This document shows, in pieces, positions 53,275 through 62,382 of a stretch of 64,000 bases of DNA. The DNA is from Methylorubrum aminovorans (GTDB lineage Bacteria; Pseudomonadota; Alphaproteobacteria; Rhizobiales; Beijerinckiaceae), in the NCBI RefSeq assembly GCF_022179725.1, contig NZ_BPRC01000021.1, positions 1 through 64,000 on the forward strand. Direction: 5' to 3'. A model generated the notes under the pieces. It saw only the letters and a list, made by a program, of their open reading frames with translations, was not told the DNA's origin and did no database searches. The stretch's first letter is position 1. The number at the start of each line of letters is the position of its first letter. The position numbers and the translations under genes are program-made.

Positions 53275-53556
53275 TCAGGGTTCGAAGGACTCGACGGTGA
53301 CGTGACCGTCGGGGGCCTGCCGCCTCGCGGCGACCTCGATCCGGGCGAGTTGGTCCATGGCCGACGAGCACGCGAAGCCGTACTTCTCGCGCACCCGCTC
53401 GCTCGCGATGTTCAAGGCGGTGCGAGACTTCTCCACGAAGTCGTCGAGGGCGTAGCTCTCGCCCGGCGTGAGGAAGTCCTTCACGACGAGAGAGGGCGAG
53501 TAGCAGGCCTCGCGGCGGCCATCGGGCCAGCGGATGTGGAAGCGCATCTCAGGCAT
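53275..53556 (-). CDS. MSMEG_0570-family nitrogen starvation response protein
   Basis: 93 residues, the usual size. It starts with the conserved MRFHIRWPDG and contains CYSPSLVVKDFLTPG, YALDDFVEKSRTALNIASERV and YGFACSSAMDQLARIE. The function is unknown; the family is found almost only in Nit1C clusters (nitG position). It overlaps the glycosyltransferase gene by eight bases. Confidence 0.88.
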   Translation of the reverse strand: MPEMRFHIRWPDGRREACYSPSLVVKDFLTPGESYALDDFVEKSRTALNIASERVREKYGFACSSAMDQLARIEVAARRQAPDGHVTVESFEP

Positions 53557-54720
53557 GGATCGGCTCCTGTCGGGTGCGGGCGCAGGCCGCGTAGGTGTCG
53601 AGGTGGCGCTCCGCGCAGGCGCGCCAGGAGTGGACTGCCGACCGGGCTTTTCCGGCGGCCCGCAGTTGCGCTTTGGTATCCGACGCCAGGGCCTGCGCCA
53701 TGGCGGCGGCGATGGCTTCGGAATCGGCGGGATCGACGAAGAGGGCGTCGGTCGTCGCCAGGTACTCGCTGAAGGGCGGCTGCAGGGACACGATGGCGGG
53801 CGTGCCGCACGCCATCGCCTCCAGTACGCAGAGCCCGAAGCCCTCCCTCCAAGAAGGGAAGGCCAGCGCGTCGGCCACCCGGTAGAGGGCCGGCATGTCG
53901 GCCTGCGGGACGGGGCCCGTCTCGATGACGGCCGCGCCCCGGCCGATCGTCAGGCCCGCGGCCACCAGGGCGGCGCGGCACCGGGCACGATAGGCGGCGT
54001 GGTCGAGGAGCGAGACGCCGCCGGCGACAACGAGCTGCGCTCGGCGATGGCGCGCACGCAGACGGGCGAAGGCCTCAATGATGCCCAGCGTGTTCTTGCG
54101 CTCCTCGAATCCGCCGACGCTGAGGATCACCGGCCCCTGGCCGAGTCCCCAGCGCTCCCGCACGGCCACGTCCGCCTCGGACGGCTCGCTACGATAGGCC
54201 GAGAGGTCCACCCCGTTCCCGACGACGTCGGCCTCGGCACCGAAATCGTCCCTGATCCGGTCGGCCCAGGTGCGGCTGACGCAGAGCAGACGCGTGGCCT
54301 CGCGGATCGAGCGGTCCTGCCACTCCGCGAGCATGGGGTCGGCGAAGCTGTCGACGTGATGGACCGTGCGCACGAAGCCCGGGATCAGGCGCCGGTGCTT
54401 CAGGGTCGCGAGCGCGTTGCCGCCGATGCCGTCATGGGCATGGAAGACATCGAAGTCGCACGCGGCCGGCGTCGAGAAGTGGCGCAGGTAGTCGTTGATG
54501 CGGGTCCGCACGAGGTCGGTGGTCGAGCCAGCGACCGGCTTGGCGCTCACCGATACGGTCGGGCAGGCCGCATCCCGGAAGAAGCCGCGGCCGGCCGGGT
54601 CCGGCGCGTGGACCACCGCCTCATGGCCGAGGGCACAGAGAGCCTCGGCCAGTGCGAGGCAATGGGCGACGCCGCCGCGTGGGTTGGTGGAGTGGGTCAG
54701 GATCGCGATGCGCAGGGGCA

Positions 54721-54724
<4 letters not shown>
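53549..54724 (-). CDS. MSMEG_0565-family glycosyltransferase
   Basis: 391 residues, GT4-like two-Rossmann fold. N-terminal LTHSTNPRGGVAHCLALAEAL, FHAHDGIGGNAL, C-terminal VILSVGGFEERKNTLGIIEAF and the donor-site E-x7-E segment (FPSWREGFGLCVLEAMACG). ATG 54724 overlaps the stop of the AIR-synthase-like gene (ATGA). Its presence in Nit1C clusters suggests the pathway makes or modifies a glycosylated product, a point often overlooked when the cluster is viewed as a simple nitrilase operon. Confidence 0.9.
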
Positions 54725-55715
<991 letters not shown>

Positions 55716-55716
<1 letters not shown>

Positions 55717-56261
55717 CACGCGGCCCTGCGGACGGTGACGAGCCCGTGCTCGGGGTCGTGCATCGGCGGGTAGGCGGACAGATCCGCCTGCATCAGGTGG
55801 TGCGGGCGCCCGTGCAGGTCGACGGCGTCGAGGCTCGCCCAGTGCAGGGCCTGGAACAGCGGCACGTTGCGTTCCTGTACGTGGGCCAGGAAGCGGGTGC
55901 AGCCGCGGGCATGGGCCGAGGAGACCGCGACCTGGATCAGCCCGGCCCCGAGCGCGGCCGTGCCGCGGAAGGCGCTCGCGACGGCAAGCCGCGAGCCCCA
56001 CCATTCACCGGGTCGCTCCGCCACCTCGTGGATGCGCACGGTACCGACGACAGCGTCGGCGTCAGCTCCAAGAGTCGAGAGGGCGCAGATCGGGATGGCA
56101 TGCGCGTCGATGGCGTCGCGGTCGTCTTCCGCGAAGATGCCCTGCTCCGTGCAAAACACCTGCCGGCGCAGCGCCGCGCAGGCGCGTTGCTCCCAGGCGC
56201 TCGTAGCAAACTTCACGCGGAAGTGGCTCGGTCGGAAGGGGGGCACGGGTTCGAGGATCAT
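55716..56261 (-). CDS. MSMEG_0567/Sll0786-family GNAT N-acetyltransferase
   Basis: 181 residues, GNAT fold. Blocks: LRRQVFCTEQGIFAEDDRD, VVGTVRIHEVAE, the acetyl-CoA loop region GSRLAVASAFRGTAALGAGL and the late LAHVQERNVPLFQALHW. nitE position in Nit1C. Its ATG overlaps the radical SAM stop (ATGA). The acceptor is unknown; an amine made by neighbouring enzymes is possible. Confidence 0.9.
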
Positions 56262-57427
56262 GCTGCCACTCCCGAGCGCTCGTAGGTGGAGAGCGCCGAA
56301 CAGGCACCGCAGCGTCCGCAGCCGGCCTTGATGTCGGTGGAACGCAGATTCGCTTGCGCCAGTCTGTCCGCCAGCGGCTTGAGGATGGCGTGCATGAAGT
56401 CAGGACTGGGGGCCGGGTGGCTCTCCAGCGGCGTGCCCGAGATCGGTACGAAGGGCACCACGAAGGGATAGACGCCCATCCCGATGAGTCGCTCGGCCAT
56501 CTCCAGGATGGCCTCCGGCGTGTCGCCGAGCCCGGCCAGGATGTAGGTCGAGACCTGCCCCCGCCCGAAGACCGGGACCGCAGCCTCGAAGGCCTCGTAG
56601 TAGCGCTCCAGCGGCACGCTCGCCTTGCCGGGCATGATCCGGGCACGGACCTCCGGTGTGACGACCTCCAGGTGCATACCGAGCGCGTCGATGCCGGAGG
56701 CCCTCATCCGCTCGAACCAGCGGTCGTCGTCGGGCGGTTCGCACTGGGCCTGGATCGGCAGATCGACCGCCGCCTTCACGGCAAACGCGCTCTCGCACAA
56801 CACGGCGGCGCCCCGGTCGGTGGCGTTCGGCGTACCGGTCGTCATCACCATGTGCTTGACGCCGTCGAGCAGCACCGCCGCGCGGGCGACCTCGGCCAGC
56901 TGCTCCGGCGTCTTGCGCGCGACGGTGCGGCCGGCGGCGAGCGATTGGCCGATGGAGCAGAACTGGCAGGTCTTGGCTCGGCTCGCGTAGCGGATGCAGG
57001 TCTGCAGCACGGTCGTCGCCAGCACGTCCCGCCCGTGCAGCACAGCGATCTTCGAGTAGGGCACCCCATCAAGGGTCGAGAGCGCGTAGAAGCGGGGCTT
57101 GCCCGGGAAGGTGGCCTGCCCGATCACCACGCCGTCGTGCTCGATCACCGACACCCCATTCGCGTCCGGGCGGCGCACGAGGAAGGGTGAGTCGAAGGCG
57201 GTCTCGGTATGGACCGGCACCATCACGGTGCGGCCCGCGATGGTCATCGCCTTGTGGTCGGAGGGGCCGGCCCCTCCGCGGCGGCTCGGCGCCCCGGCGC
57301 GGCTGTCAGCGAGCCTAACGCCGTAGGACTGCAACGCGTTGATCAGGCGCTCCGTCGGCATCCCAACCAGACCCGCCGCGACCGGTGGGCACGAGGGAAG
57401 GCTCGTCGGAAGCGGGCTGCTGCTCAT
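56258..57427 (-). CDS. MSMEG_0568-family radical SAM protein
   Basis: 389 residues. The [4Fe-4S]/SAM motif is C144-X9-C154-X2-C157 (CIRYASRAKTCQFC), an expanded form of the common C-X3-C-X2-C. Downstream strands (VMTTGTPNATDRGA, CEPPDDDRWFERMRASGIDALGMHLE) fit a biotin-synthase-like barrel. A C-terminal CGRCGACS segment may bind a second cluster. nitD position of Nit1C. ATG 57427 makes the gene overlap the nitrilase by 113 bases; the later ATG 57361 would reduce this to 47. The reaction is unknown. Confidence 0.9.
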   Translation of the reverse strand: MSSSPLPTSLPSCPPVAAGLVGMPTERLINALQSYGVRLADSRAGAPSRRGGAGPSDHKAMTIAGRTVMVPVHTETAFDSPFLVRRPDANGVSVIEHDGVVIGQATFPGKPRFYALSTLDGVPYSKIAVLHGRDVLATTVLQTCIRYASRAKTCQFCSIGQSLAAGRTVARKTPEQLAEVARAAVLLDGVKHMVMTTGTPNATDRGAAVLCESAFAVKAAVDLPIQAQCEPPDDDRWFERMRASGIDALGMHLEVVTPEVRARIMPGKASVPLERYYEAFEAAVPVFGRGQVSTYILAGLGDTPEAILEMAERLIGMGVYPFVVPFVPISGTPLESHPAPSPDFMHAILKPLADRLAQANLRSTDIKAGCGRCGACSALSTYERSGVAA

Positions 57428-58391
57428 GGTCGAGGCTCCGGGAAACGGTCTGGGAACGGATCGGCCCGTGCACGAACGAGGCCGGACGGTCGTCGTGAAG
57501 GAGGCTGAGGAGCTCGGGCCGCGCGTAGTGGCCGACCGAGTCCATCATGCGCTTGCGTTTGGTCACGAGCGCGAGGTCCATGTCGGCGATCAGGAGGCCC
57601 TCGCCGGGTCCCAGCGGATCCGCGAGGTGCTTGCCCTCGGGCGAGACGATGGCGGTGCAGTTGCCGCCCCGGCAGGCGCCGCGCAGGCGCTCGTCCGGGC
57701 AGACCTGCGCCACCTGCTCGTCGGTGAGCCAGCCCGTGGCGTTGACCACGAAGCAGGCCGCCTCAAGAGCGTGGTGACGGATCGTCACCTCCATCTGGTC
57801 GGCGAAGATCTGGCCGACCAGCGAGCCCGGAAACTGCGCGGCGTGGATTTCCTCGTGACGCGCCATCAGGGCGTAGCGGGCGAGCGGGTTGTAGTGCTCC
57901 CAGCAGGCCAGCGCCCCGACGCGGCCGACCGCGGTCTCGACCACATCGAGACCGGCGCCGTCGCCCTGACCCCAGATCATGCGCTCGTGATAGGTCGGGG
58001 TGATCTTGCGGCGCTTGAGCTTCAGGCTCCCGTCCGCGTCGAAGATCAGCTGCGTGTTGTAGAGCGAGCCGTGGTCGCGCTCGTTCACGCCGAGCACCAC
58101 CACCGCGCCGTGGCGGCGCGCGGCAGCCGCGACCGCCTGAGTCAGCGGGCCCGGGACGGTCGGCGCCCGCTCGTAGAGCTTCAGGTGCTCCGCGCCCTGC
58201 ATCGCCGGCGGCAGCACGAAGGAGAAGTAGGGGTAGTAGGGGACGAAGGTCTCGGGGAAGACCATGAAGCGCGCGCCCTTGGCGGCAGCCTCGTCGATGG
58301 CGGTGAGCACGCGCTCCAGGGTGCCGTCCGGCCGGTCGAGGTCCGGCGCGATCTGGACGGCGGCGGCCCGCACGATCCGGTTCTCTGACAT
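57315..58391 (-). CDS. nitC: Nitrilase of the Nit1C cluster
   Basis: 358 residues, CN-hydrolase fold with the catalytic triad E47 (VFPETFVP), K129 (KRRKITPTYHERM) and C163 (ALACWEHYNPL). The sequence FVPYYPYFSFVLPP is typical of the Nit1 subfamily. Nit1 nitrilases of Pseudomonas fluorescens NCIMB 11764 and others are tied to cyanide assimilation (hydrolysis of cyanide or of a cyanide adduct to give ammonia). The last about 35 residues are low-complexity and read through the start of the radical SAM gene. It follows the Sll0783-like gene by 83 bases. Confidence 0.93.
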   Translation of the reverse strand: MSENRIVRAAAVQIAPDLDRPDGTLERVLTAIDEAAAKGARFMVFPETFVPYYPYFSFVLPPAMQGAEHLKLYERAPTVPGPLTQAVAAAARRHGAVVVLGVNERDHGSLYNTQLIFDADGSLKLKRRKITPTYHERMIWGQGDGAGLDVVETAVGRVGALACWEHYNPLARYALMARHEEIHAAQFPGSLVGQIFADQMEVTIRHHALEAACFVVNATGWLTDEQVAQVCPDERLRGACRGGNCTAIVSPEGKHLADPLGPGEGLLIADMDLALVTKRKRMMDSVGHYARPELLSLLHDDRPASFVHGPIRSQTVSRSLDHEQQPASDEPSLVPTGRGGSGWDADGAPDQRVAVLRR

Positions 58392-58474
58392 GGATGATCC
58401 TCCGGCTGTGACGGCGGCCGCTTCGCGTGCGGCCGCCGGATGCGACGTCCCGGTCGACGGACCCGAAGGCCCGC

Positions 58475-58957
58475 TCAGACGGTCCAGGTGTCGATGATCA
58501 CCGCGTTGTCGCGCTTGTGCAGGAGGATGCAGTCGAGGACGTCGAGGGGGTTGATCATGCGGATGCCCTCGATGAAGGCTGCCTCGCCGTGACCGTACAG
58601 CGCCTGGGTCGAGAAGCGGCAGGCATAGACCTTGCCACCCTCGGCCATGAACTTCTCGAGCTGGTTGTTGAAGTTCAGGTGGCCCGGGAAGGCTTCATCG
58701 CCGAGGCGCGGGAAGCCGCGCTGCACGCCGAGCGTGATGCCGGGGCCGTAGAGCAGGATGGAGGTGTCGAAGCCCTTGCGCTGCAGGCGGGTCGCCTGGA
58801 GCAGGTTCACGAGGCCGATGGAGCCTTCGAACGCGACGGTGTGGAAGGTGACCAGTGCCTTCTGACCCGGCTCGGCCTTCACGTCCTCGAATACCTTCTC
58901 CTCGTAGTCGACCAGGAAGTCGCCCTTCTTGTGGGGTTCGCGGTTCACGGCAGGCAT
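58475..58957 (-). CDS. MSMEG_0572/Sll0783-family nitrogen starvation response protein
   Basis: 160 residues. DsrE-like layout: EPGQKALVTFHTVAFEGSIG, VNLLQATRLQRKGFDTSILL, YGPGITLGVQRGFPRLGDEA and a conserved cysteine in KVYACRFSTQALYGHGE. The start is ATG 58957 with AAGGAG seven bases upstream. First gene of the Nit1C operon (nitB position). Its Synechocystis relative responds to nitrogen starvation and affects PHB accumulation; the chemical role is not known. Confidence 0.92.
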   Translation of the reverse strand: MPAVNREPHKKGDFLVDYEEKVFEDVKAEPGQKALVTFHTVAFEGSIGLVNLLQATRLQRKGFDTSILLYGPGITLGVQRGFPRLGDEAFPGHLNFNNQLEKFMAEGGKVYACRFSTQALYGHGEAAFIEGIRMINPLDVLDCILLHKRDNAVIIDTWTV

Positions 58958-59318
58958 TGCTCTCTCCTTGAAGGGATGGGACCGCGACAGGCAGGGCTGC
59001 AAGCGGTCACAGGACCTTCATGGCAAGCGATGTGCCAGAAGCTCGGCGATCAATAAGCCACTCAATGCGCCGGAGTGCGATGCATACAATAAACCAATCA
59101 ATGAAGCGACCTCTCTCGCGCATAGCGTTCCGGACGAAGCTCATAACATAAGCATCGTCTGCGCATTTACTGACCATCCCATACTCCTTCGGGGCACGAA
59201 GATTGCTGGCATTGTATGGATAATGTAGATATAGACCCTGCAGCGTCGTTGCAGTGCGGGGCAATATAGCCATACAATCGAACATTGATCGCATATCAGT
59301 GGTGCAGGCGCAGAGCGG
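58958..59318. promoter_or_regulatory. Divergent control region between Nit1C and the MocR regulator
   Basis: A+T-rich 360 bases. The word (C/G)CATACAAT occurs at 59082-59090 and 59270-59278 on the plus strand and as ATTGTATGG at 59211-59219, so 59211-59219 and 59270-59278 form an inverted pair. MocR proteins often bind two spaced repeats near their own promoter, so these are the best operator candidates for the gene at 59319. Confidence 0.45.
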
Positions 59319-60758
59319 ATGAAGGCGACGAAGAGAGGCGGGACGACGAGCCCTCGTGATGTCATGGGCGGGGGCTGGACGCCGGACCTGAAGCGCTGGG
59401 GCAAGCCGTACTACCGGGCGATCGCGGAGGCTCTGGCGGACGACATCCGCACGGGGCGCCTGACGCCCGGCACGCGCCTACCGACCCAGCGGGCGCTGGC
59501 GGAGACGCTCGACCTGAACTTTACGACGGTGTCCCGCGGTTATGTCGAGGCCCATCGGCGCGGCCTGATCGAGGGACGTGTCGGCCAGGGCACCTTCGTG
59601 GTCGACCCGGCCCTCTCTGCCCGCCCGGGGGAGGGCGGGGGCGCGGCGCGTGTCGGGTCGGTCGACTTCACCATGAACCTGCCCCCCGAGCCCGATATGC
59701 CGGCTCTGCGGGCGCGCATGCAGGCCTCCTTCGCGGAACTCTCCGGCGACCTCGCCAACCTACTGCGCTACCAGGGCTTTGGGGGGACCGACGCGGACAA
59801 GGAAGCGGCCCTGCGCTGGCTGAAGGGCCGCGGGGTCGACACGACGCGGGAGCGCCTGCTGATCTGTCCTGGTGCCCACAGCGCCCTGTTCAGCGTGCTG
59901 GGGCAGATCGCCCGGCCGGGCGACACCATCTGCGCGGAGCGCATCACCTATCCAGGCATCCGTGCGCTCGCGGCGCATCTGGGACTGCGCCTCATCGACT
60001 TGCCCATGGACCGCCACGGGGTTGACCCCGACGCCTTCGCGGCCGCCTGCACCAAGGTGGCGCCGAAGGCCATCTACCTGAACCCGCTGTTGCAGAACCC
60101 CACCACCGCGACCCTGTCTCGTACGCGGCGGGAGGCCATCGTCGCGGCGGCGCGGCGCTACGCCGTCACCATCATCGAGGACGACGCCTACGCGCGCATC
60201 TGCCCGGCACCGCCGCCGAGTTTCGCCGAGCTCGCGCCCGAGATCACCTACTACGTGGCCGGGGTGGCCAAGTGCCTGGGCGCCGGGCTTCGCCTTGCCT
60301 TCCTCGTCGCCCCGAGCGCCCGGTCCGCCCTGCCGCTCGCGGGTGCGCTGCGGGCCGCGACCGTCATGGCCTCGCCGATCTCGACAGCCCTGACGACGCG
60401 CTGGATCATGGACGGCACGGCGGATGCCATCGTCCAGTTCGTCCGCGAGGAGTCGGCCGCGCGCCAGCGCATCCTTGCCTCGCTGCTTCCGGCCGCGACC
60501 TACACCGCCGATCCGCACGCCTTCCACGTCTGGATCACGCTGCCGGAGGGCTGGACGCGCTCGGCCTTCGCCAGCCAGGGCCGGTCGGCTGGGCTCGGCG
60601 TCGTCGGCAGCGACCCCTTCTGCGTGGCGGGTACTCCGCCGGAAGCCGTGCGCCTCTGCCTCGGCGGACCCTCGACCCGGCAGCAGATCACGCACGGCCT
60701 GGAAGTGCTCGCCCACGCCCTTGAAGGCTCGCCGGCACTCGCCTCGACCTATATCTGA
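59319..60758 (+). CDS. MocR-type GntR/aminotransferase transcriptional regulator
   Basis: 479 residues. N-terminal GntR winged helix at about 28-95 (YRAIAEALADDIRTGRLTPG, LPTQRALAETLDLNFTTVSR) and a C-terminal aminotransferase-like PLP domain at about 135-470. The PLP lysine lies in YVAGVAKCLGAGLRLAFLVA; NPTTATLSR and IIEDDAYARI are further PLP-site landmarks. Such regulators sense PLP adducts of amino compounds. It is divergent from Nit1C and most likely controls it. The start is ATG 59319; ATG 59364 would remove 15 residues. Confidence 0.9.
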   Translation: MKATKRGGTTSPRDVMGGGWTPDLKRWGKPYYRAIAEALADDIRTGRLTPGTRLPTQRALAETLDLNFTTVSRGYVEAHRRGLIEGRVGQGTFVVDPALSARPGEGGGAARVGSVDFTMNLPPEPDMPALRARMQASFAELSGDLANLLRYQGFGGTDADKEAALRWLKGRGVDTTRERLLICPGAHSALFSVLGQIARPGDTICAERITYPGIRALAAHLGLRLIDLPMDRHGVDPDAFAAACTKVAPKAIYLNPLLQNPTTATLSRTRREAIVAAARRYAVTIIEDDAYARICPAPPPSFAELAPEITYYVAGVAKCLGAGLRLAFLVAPSARSALPLAGALRAATVMASPISTALTTRWIMDGTADAIVQFVREESAARQRILASLLPAATYTADPHAFHVWITLPEGWTRSAFASQGRSAGLGVVGSDPFCVAGTPPEAVRLCLGGPSTRQQITHGLEVLAHALEGSPALASTYI

Positions 60759-60837
60759 TACGGTTTCCGGTTGATCCGCTCGGTCCCGCCTCTCCGTCAT
60801 CCTGGGGCCGCGCAGCGGAACCCGGGATCCACCCGCA
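60759..60837 (+). repeat. Dispersed repeat, family B, copy 3
   Basis: Begins at the base after the regulator stop: TACGGTTTCCGGTTGATC, then CGTCATCCTGGGGCCGCGCA and GGAACCCGGGATCCACCC. It directly abuts the broken end of the nitrilase remnant. Confidence 0.6.
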
Positions 60838-60871
60838 ATGCGACGCTGGGACATGACGTCGTGGCCAGTCG

Positions 60872-61170
60872 TGGGTTGCCGGCGCGGGCGACGGCGGCGA
60901 TGGCCTCGGTCGTCGGCCCCGGCACGTCGATGGCGCTCGCGTGATAGCGACGGAAGTCGTCTCGGCCGGCCGGCATGCGAGAGCTGATCGTCGCGCCGAA
61001 GTCGAGCCCCTTCGGGTAACCGTTGACGAACGCCTCGGGGAATACCGCTAGGTCGGCCCCCCGCGCGGAGGCGTCGCTGGCGAGGCCCCCGAGCTTTTCA
61101 CCGTCCGAGTGGTGTCGAACGGAATCGATCCGGCCCGCACCACGGCGGCCGTAACAACGGCCTTCGACAT
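60872..61170 (-). pseudogene. Truncated, frameshifted second nitrilase
   Basis: From ATG 61170 the first about 22 codons (SKAVVTAAVVRAGSIPFDTT) are the start of a CN hydrolase. A one-base loss near 61100 shifts the frame, and EKLGGLASDASARGADLAVF, PEAFVNGYPKGLDFG and DDFRRYHASAIDVPGPTTEA continue in the next frame. It keeps the catalytic glutamate region (FPEAF) but stops at about residue 100 of 320, before the lysine and cysteine, where a dispersed repeat begins. Non-functional remnant, probably cut by the rearrangement that left the repeat. Confidence 0.72.
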
Positions 61171-61221
61171 GGGAAGTCCAACTCCAGGATGAGGGACCAG
61201 CTGGGATCGAAGGACGGTGCG

Positions 61222-61365
61222 TCAGCCCGCCTTGAGCCAAGTCCTCAGGATGCCGGCGACGATCCCGAGCGAGAGGACGCTGCCGGCCCACAGCGAGGCG
61301 AACCAGACGAGGCGGCGCCACAGGGGTAGGGGTGTGGGGTGTCGGGGAGCGGAGGTAATGCCCAT
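61222..61365 (-). CDS. DUF2474/CydX-like small subunit of the bd-type oxidase
   Basis: 47 residues: a short polar N-terminus and one membrane helix (LWRRLVWFASLWAGSVLSLG, then IVAGILRTWL). The pattern W-R-R-L-x-W-F and the position right after cydB are those of DUF2474 proteins found with cyanide-insensitive oxidases, playing the stabilising role CydX has in E. coli. Its ATG overlaps the cydB stop (TGATG). Confidence 0.85.
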   Translation of the reverse strand: MGITSAPRHPTPLPLWRRLVWFASLWAGSVLSLGIVAGILRTWLKAG

Positions 61366-62372
61366 CAGTGATACCCCGTTGCGTCGACCTTCCCGCGGAA
61401 GACCCAGTACGAGTAGGCCGTGTAGGCCAGGATGACCGGGATCAGGACCGACGCGCCCACGAGCAGGAAGACCTGGCTCGAATGCGGTGCCGCCGCCTCC
61501 CAGATCGTGATCCGGCCCGGCACGACGTCGGGGAAGATGCTGATCCCCAGACCGACGAAGGACAGAAGGAACAGGCCGAGCGCCAGCAGGAACGGCGTTC
61601 TCTCCGCTCCGCCGCGCAGTGAGCGGAAGAACAGGAACGACGCCACTGCGACGAGGAGCGGAACCTGGGCGGTGAGGAGCACGCTTGGCATCGCGAACCA
61701 GCGCTCCCAATATTTGCCCTCCAGGAAGGGCGTCGCCGCGCTGACGGCGGCGATCACCGCGACCGTGGCCGCGCCGATCCAGAGCGAGAAGGCGCGCGAC
61801 CGCTCCTGCAGGCTTCCCTCCGTCCGCATCACCAGCCAGGTGGCGCCGAGCAGGGCGTAGCCGCAGACGATGCCGAGACCGACGAGCAGGCTGAACGGCG
61901 TGAGCCAGTCCCACCAGCCGCCCGCATAGGCGCGGCCCTCCACCTTGATGCCCTGCAGGAGGGCGCCCAGCGTGATGCCCTGGGCAAGCGCCGCCACGAC
62001 GGAGCCCCCGGTGAAGGCGACGTCCCAGAGCGCCCGGTGGCGCGGGTCGCGCCAGCGGAACTCGAAGGCGACGCCGCGGAAGATCAGCCCGAGCAGCATC
62101 GCGATGATCGGCGCGTAGAGCGCCGGCATGATGACCGCGTAGGCCAGCGGGAAGACCGCGAACAGGCCGCCGCCGCCGAGCACCAGCCACGTCTCGTTGC
62201 CGTCCCAGACCGGCGCGATGGAGTTCATCGCCGTGTCGCGCTCGTACCCCGGTTGGAAGGCGGGGAACAGGATGCCGATGCCGAGGTCGAAGCCGTCCAT
62301 CACGATGTAGGCGAAGACCGCGAAGGCGATGATGAGCGCCCAGACCACCGTCAGGTCGATGTTGGCGAGCAT
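61365..62372 (-). CDS. cydB: Cytochrome bd-type / cyanide-insensitive ubiquinol oxidase subunit II
   Basis: 335 residues, about nine membrane helices. Landmarks: VFAYIVMDGFDLGIGILFPA, MNSIAPVWDGNETWLVLGGG, FEFRWRD and a C-terminal YTAYSYWVFRGK. The start is ATG 62372, preceded by AAGG; a GTG three codons earlier is also open. It lies 10 bases after cydA. CioB type. Confidence 0.95.
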   Translation of the reverse strand: MLANIDLTVVWALIIAFAVFAYIVMDGFDLGIGILFPAFQPGYERDTAMNSIAPVWDGNETWLVLGGGGLFAVFPLAYAVIMPALYAPIIAMLLGLIFRGVAFEFRWRDPRHRALWDVAFTGGSVVAALAQGITLGALLQGIKVEGRAYAGGWWDWLTPFSLLVGLGIVCGYALLGATWLVMRTEGSLQERSRAFSLWIGAATVAVIAAVSAATPFLEGKYWERWFAMPSVLLTAQVPLLVAVASFLFFRSLRGGAERTPFLLALGLFLLSFVGLGISIFPDVVPGRITIWEAAAPHSSQVFLLVGASVLIPVILAYTAYSYWVFRGKVDATGYH

Positions 62373-62382
62373 GACGGGCACC

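Noticed and set aside
59284..59299. TTGATCGCATATCA near the MocR start as an FNR-type box
   Set aside because: The half sites are five bases apart instead of four, so the geometry is wrong.
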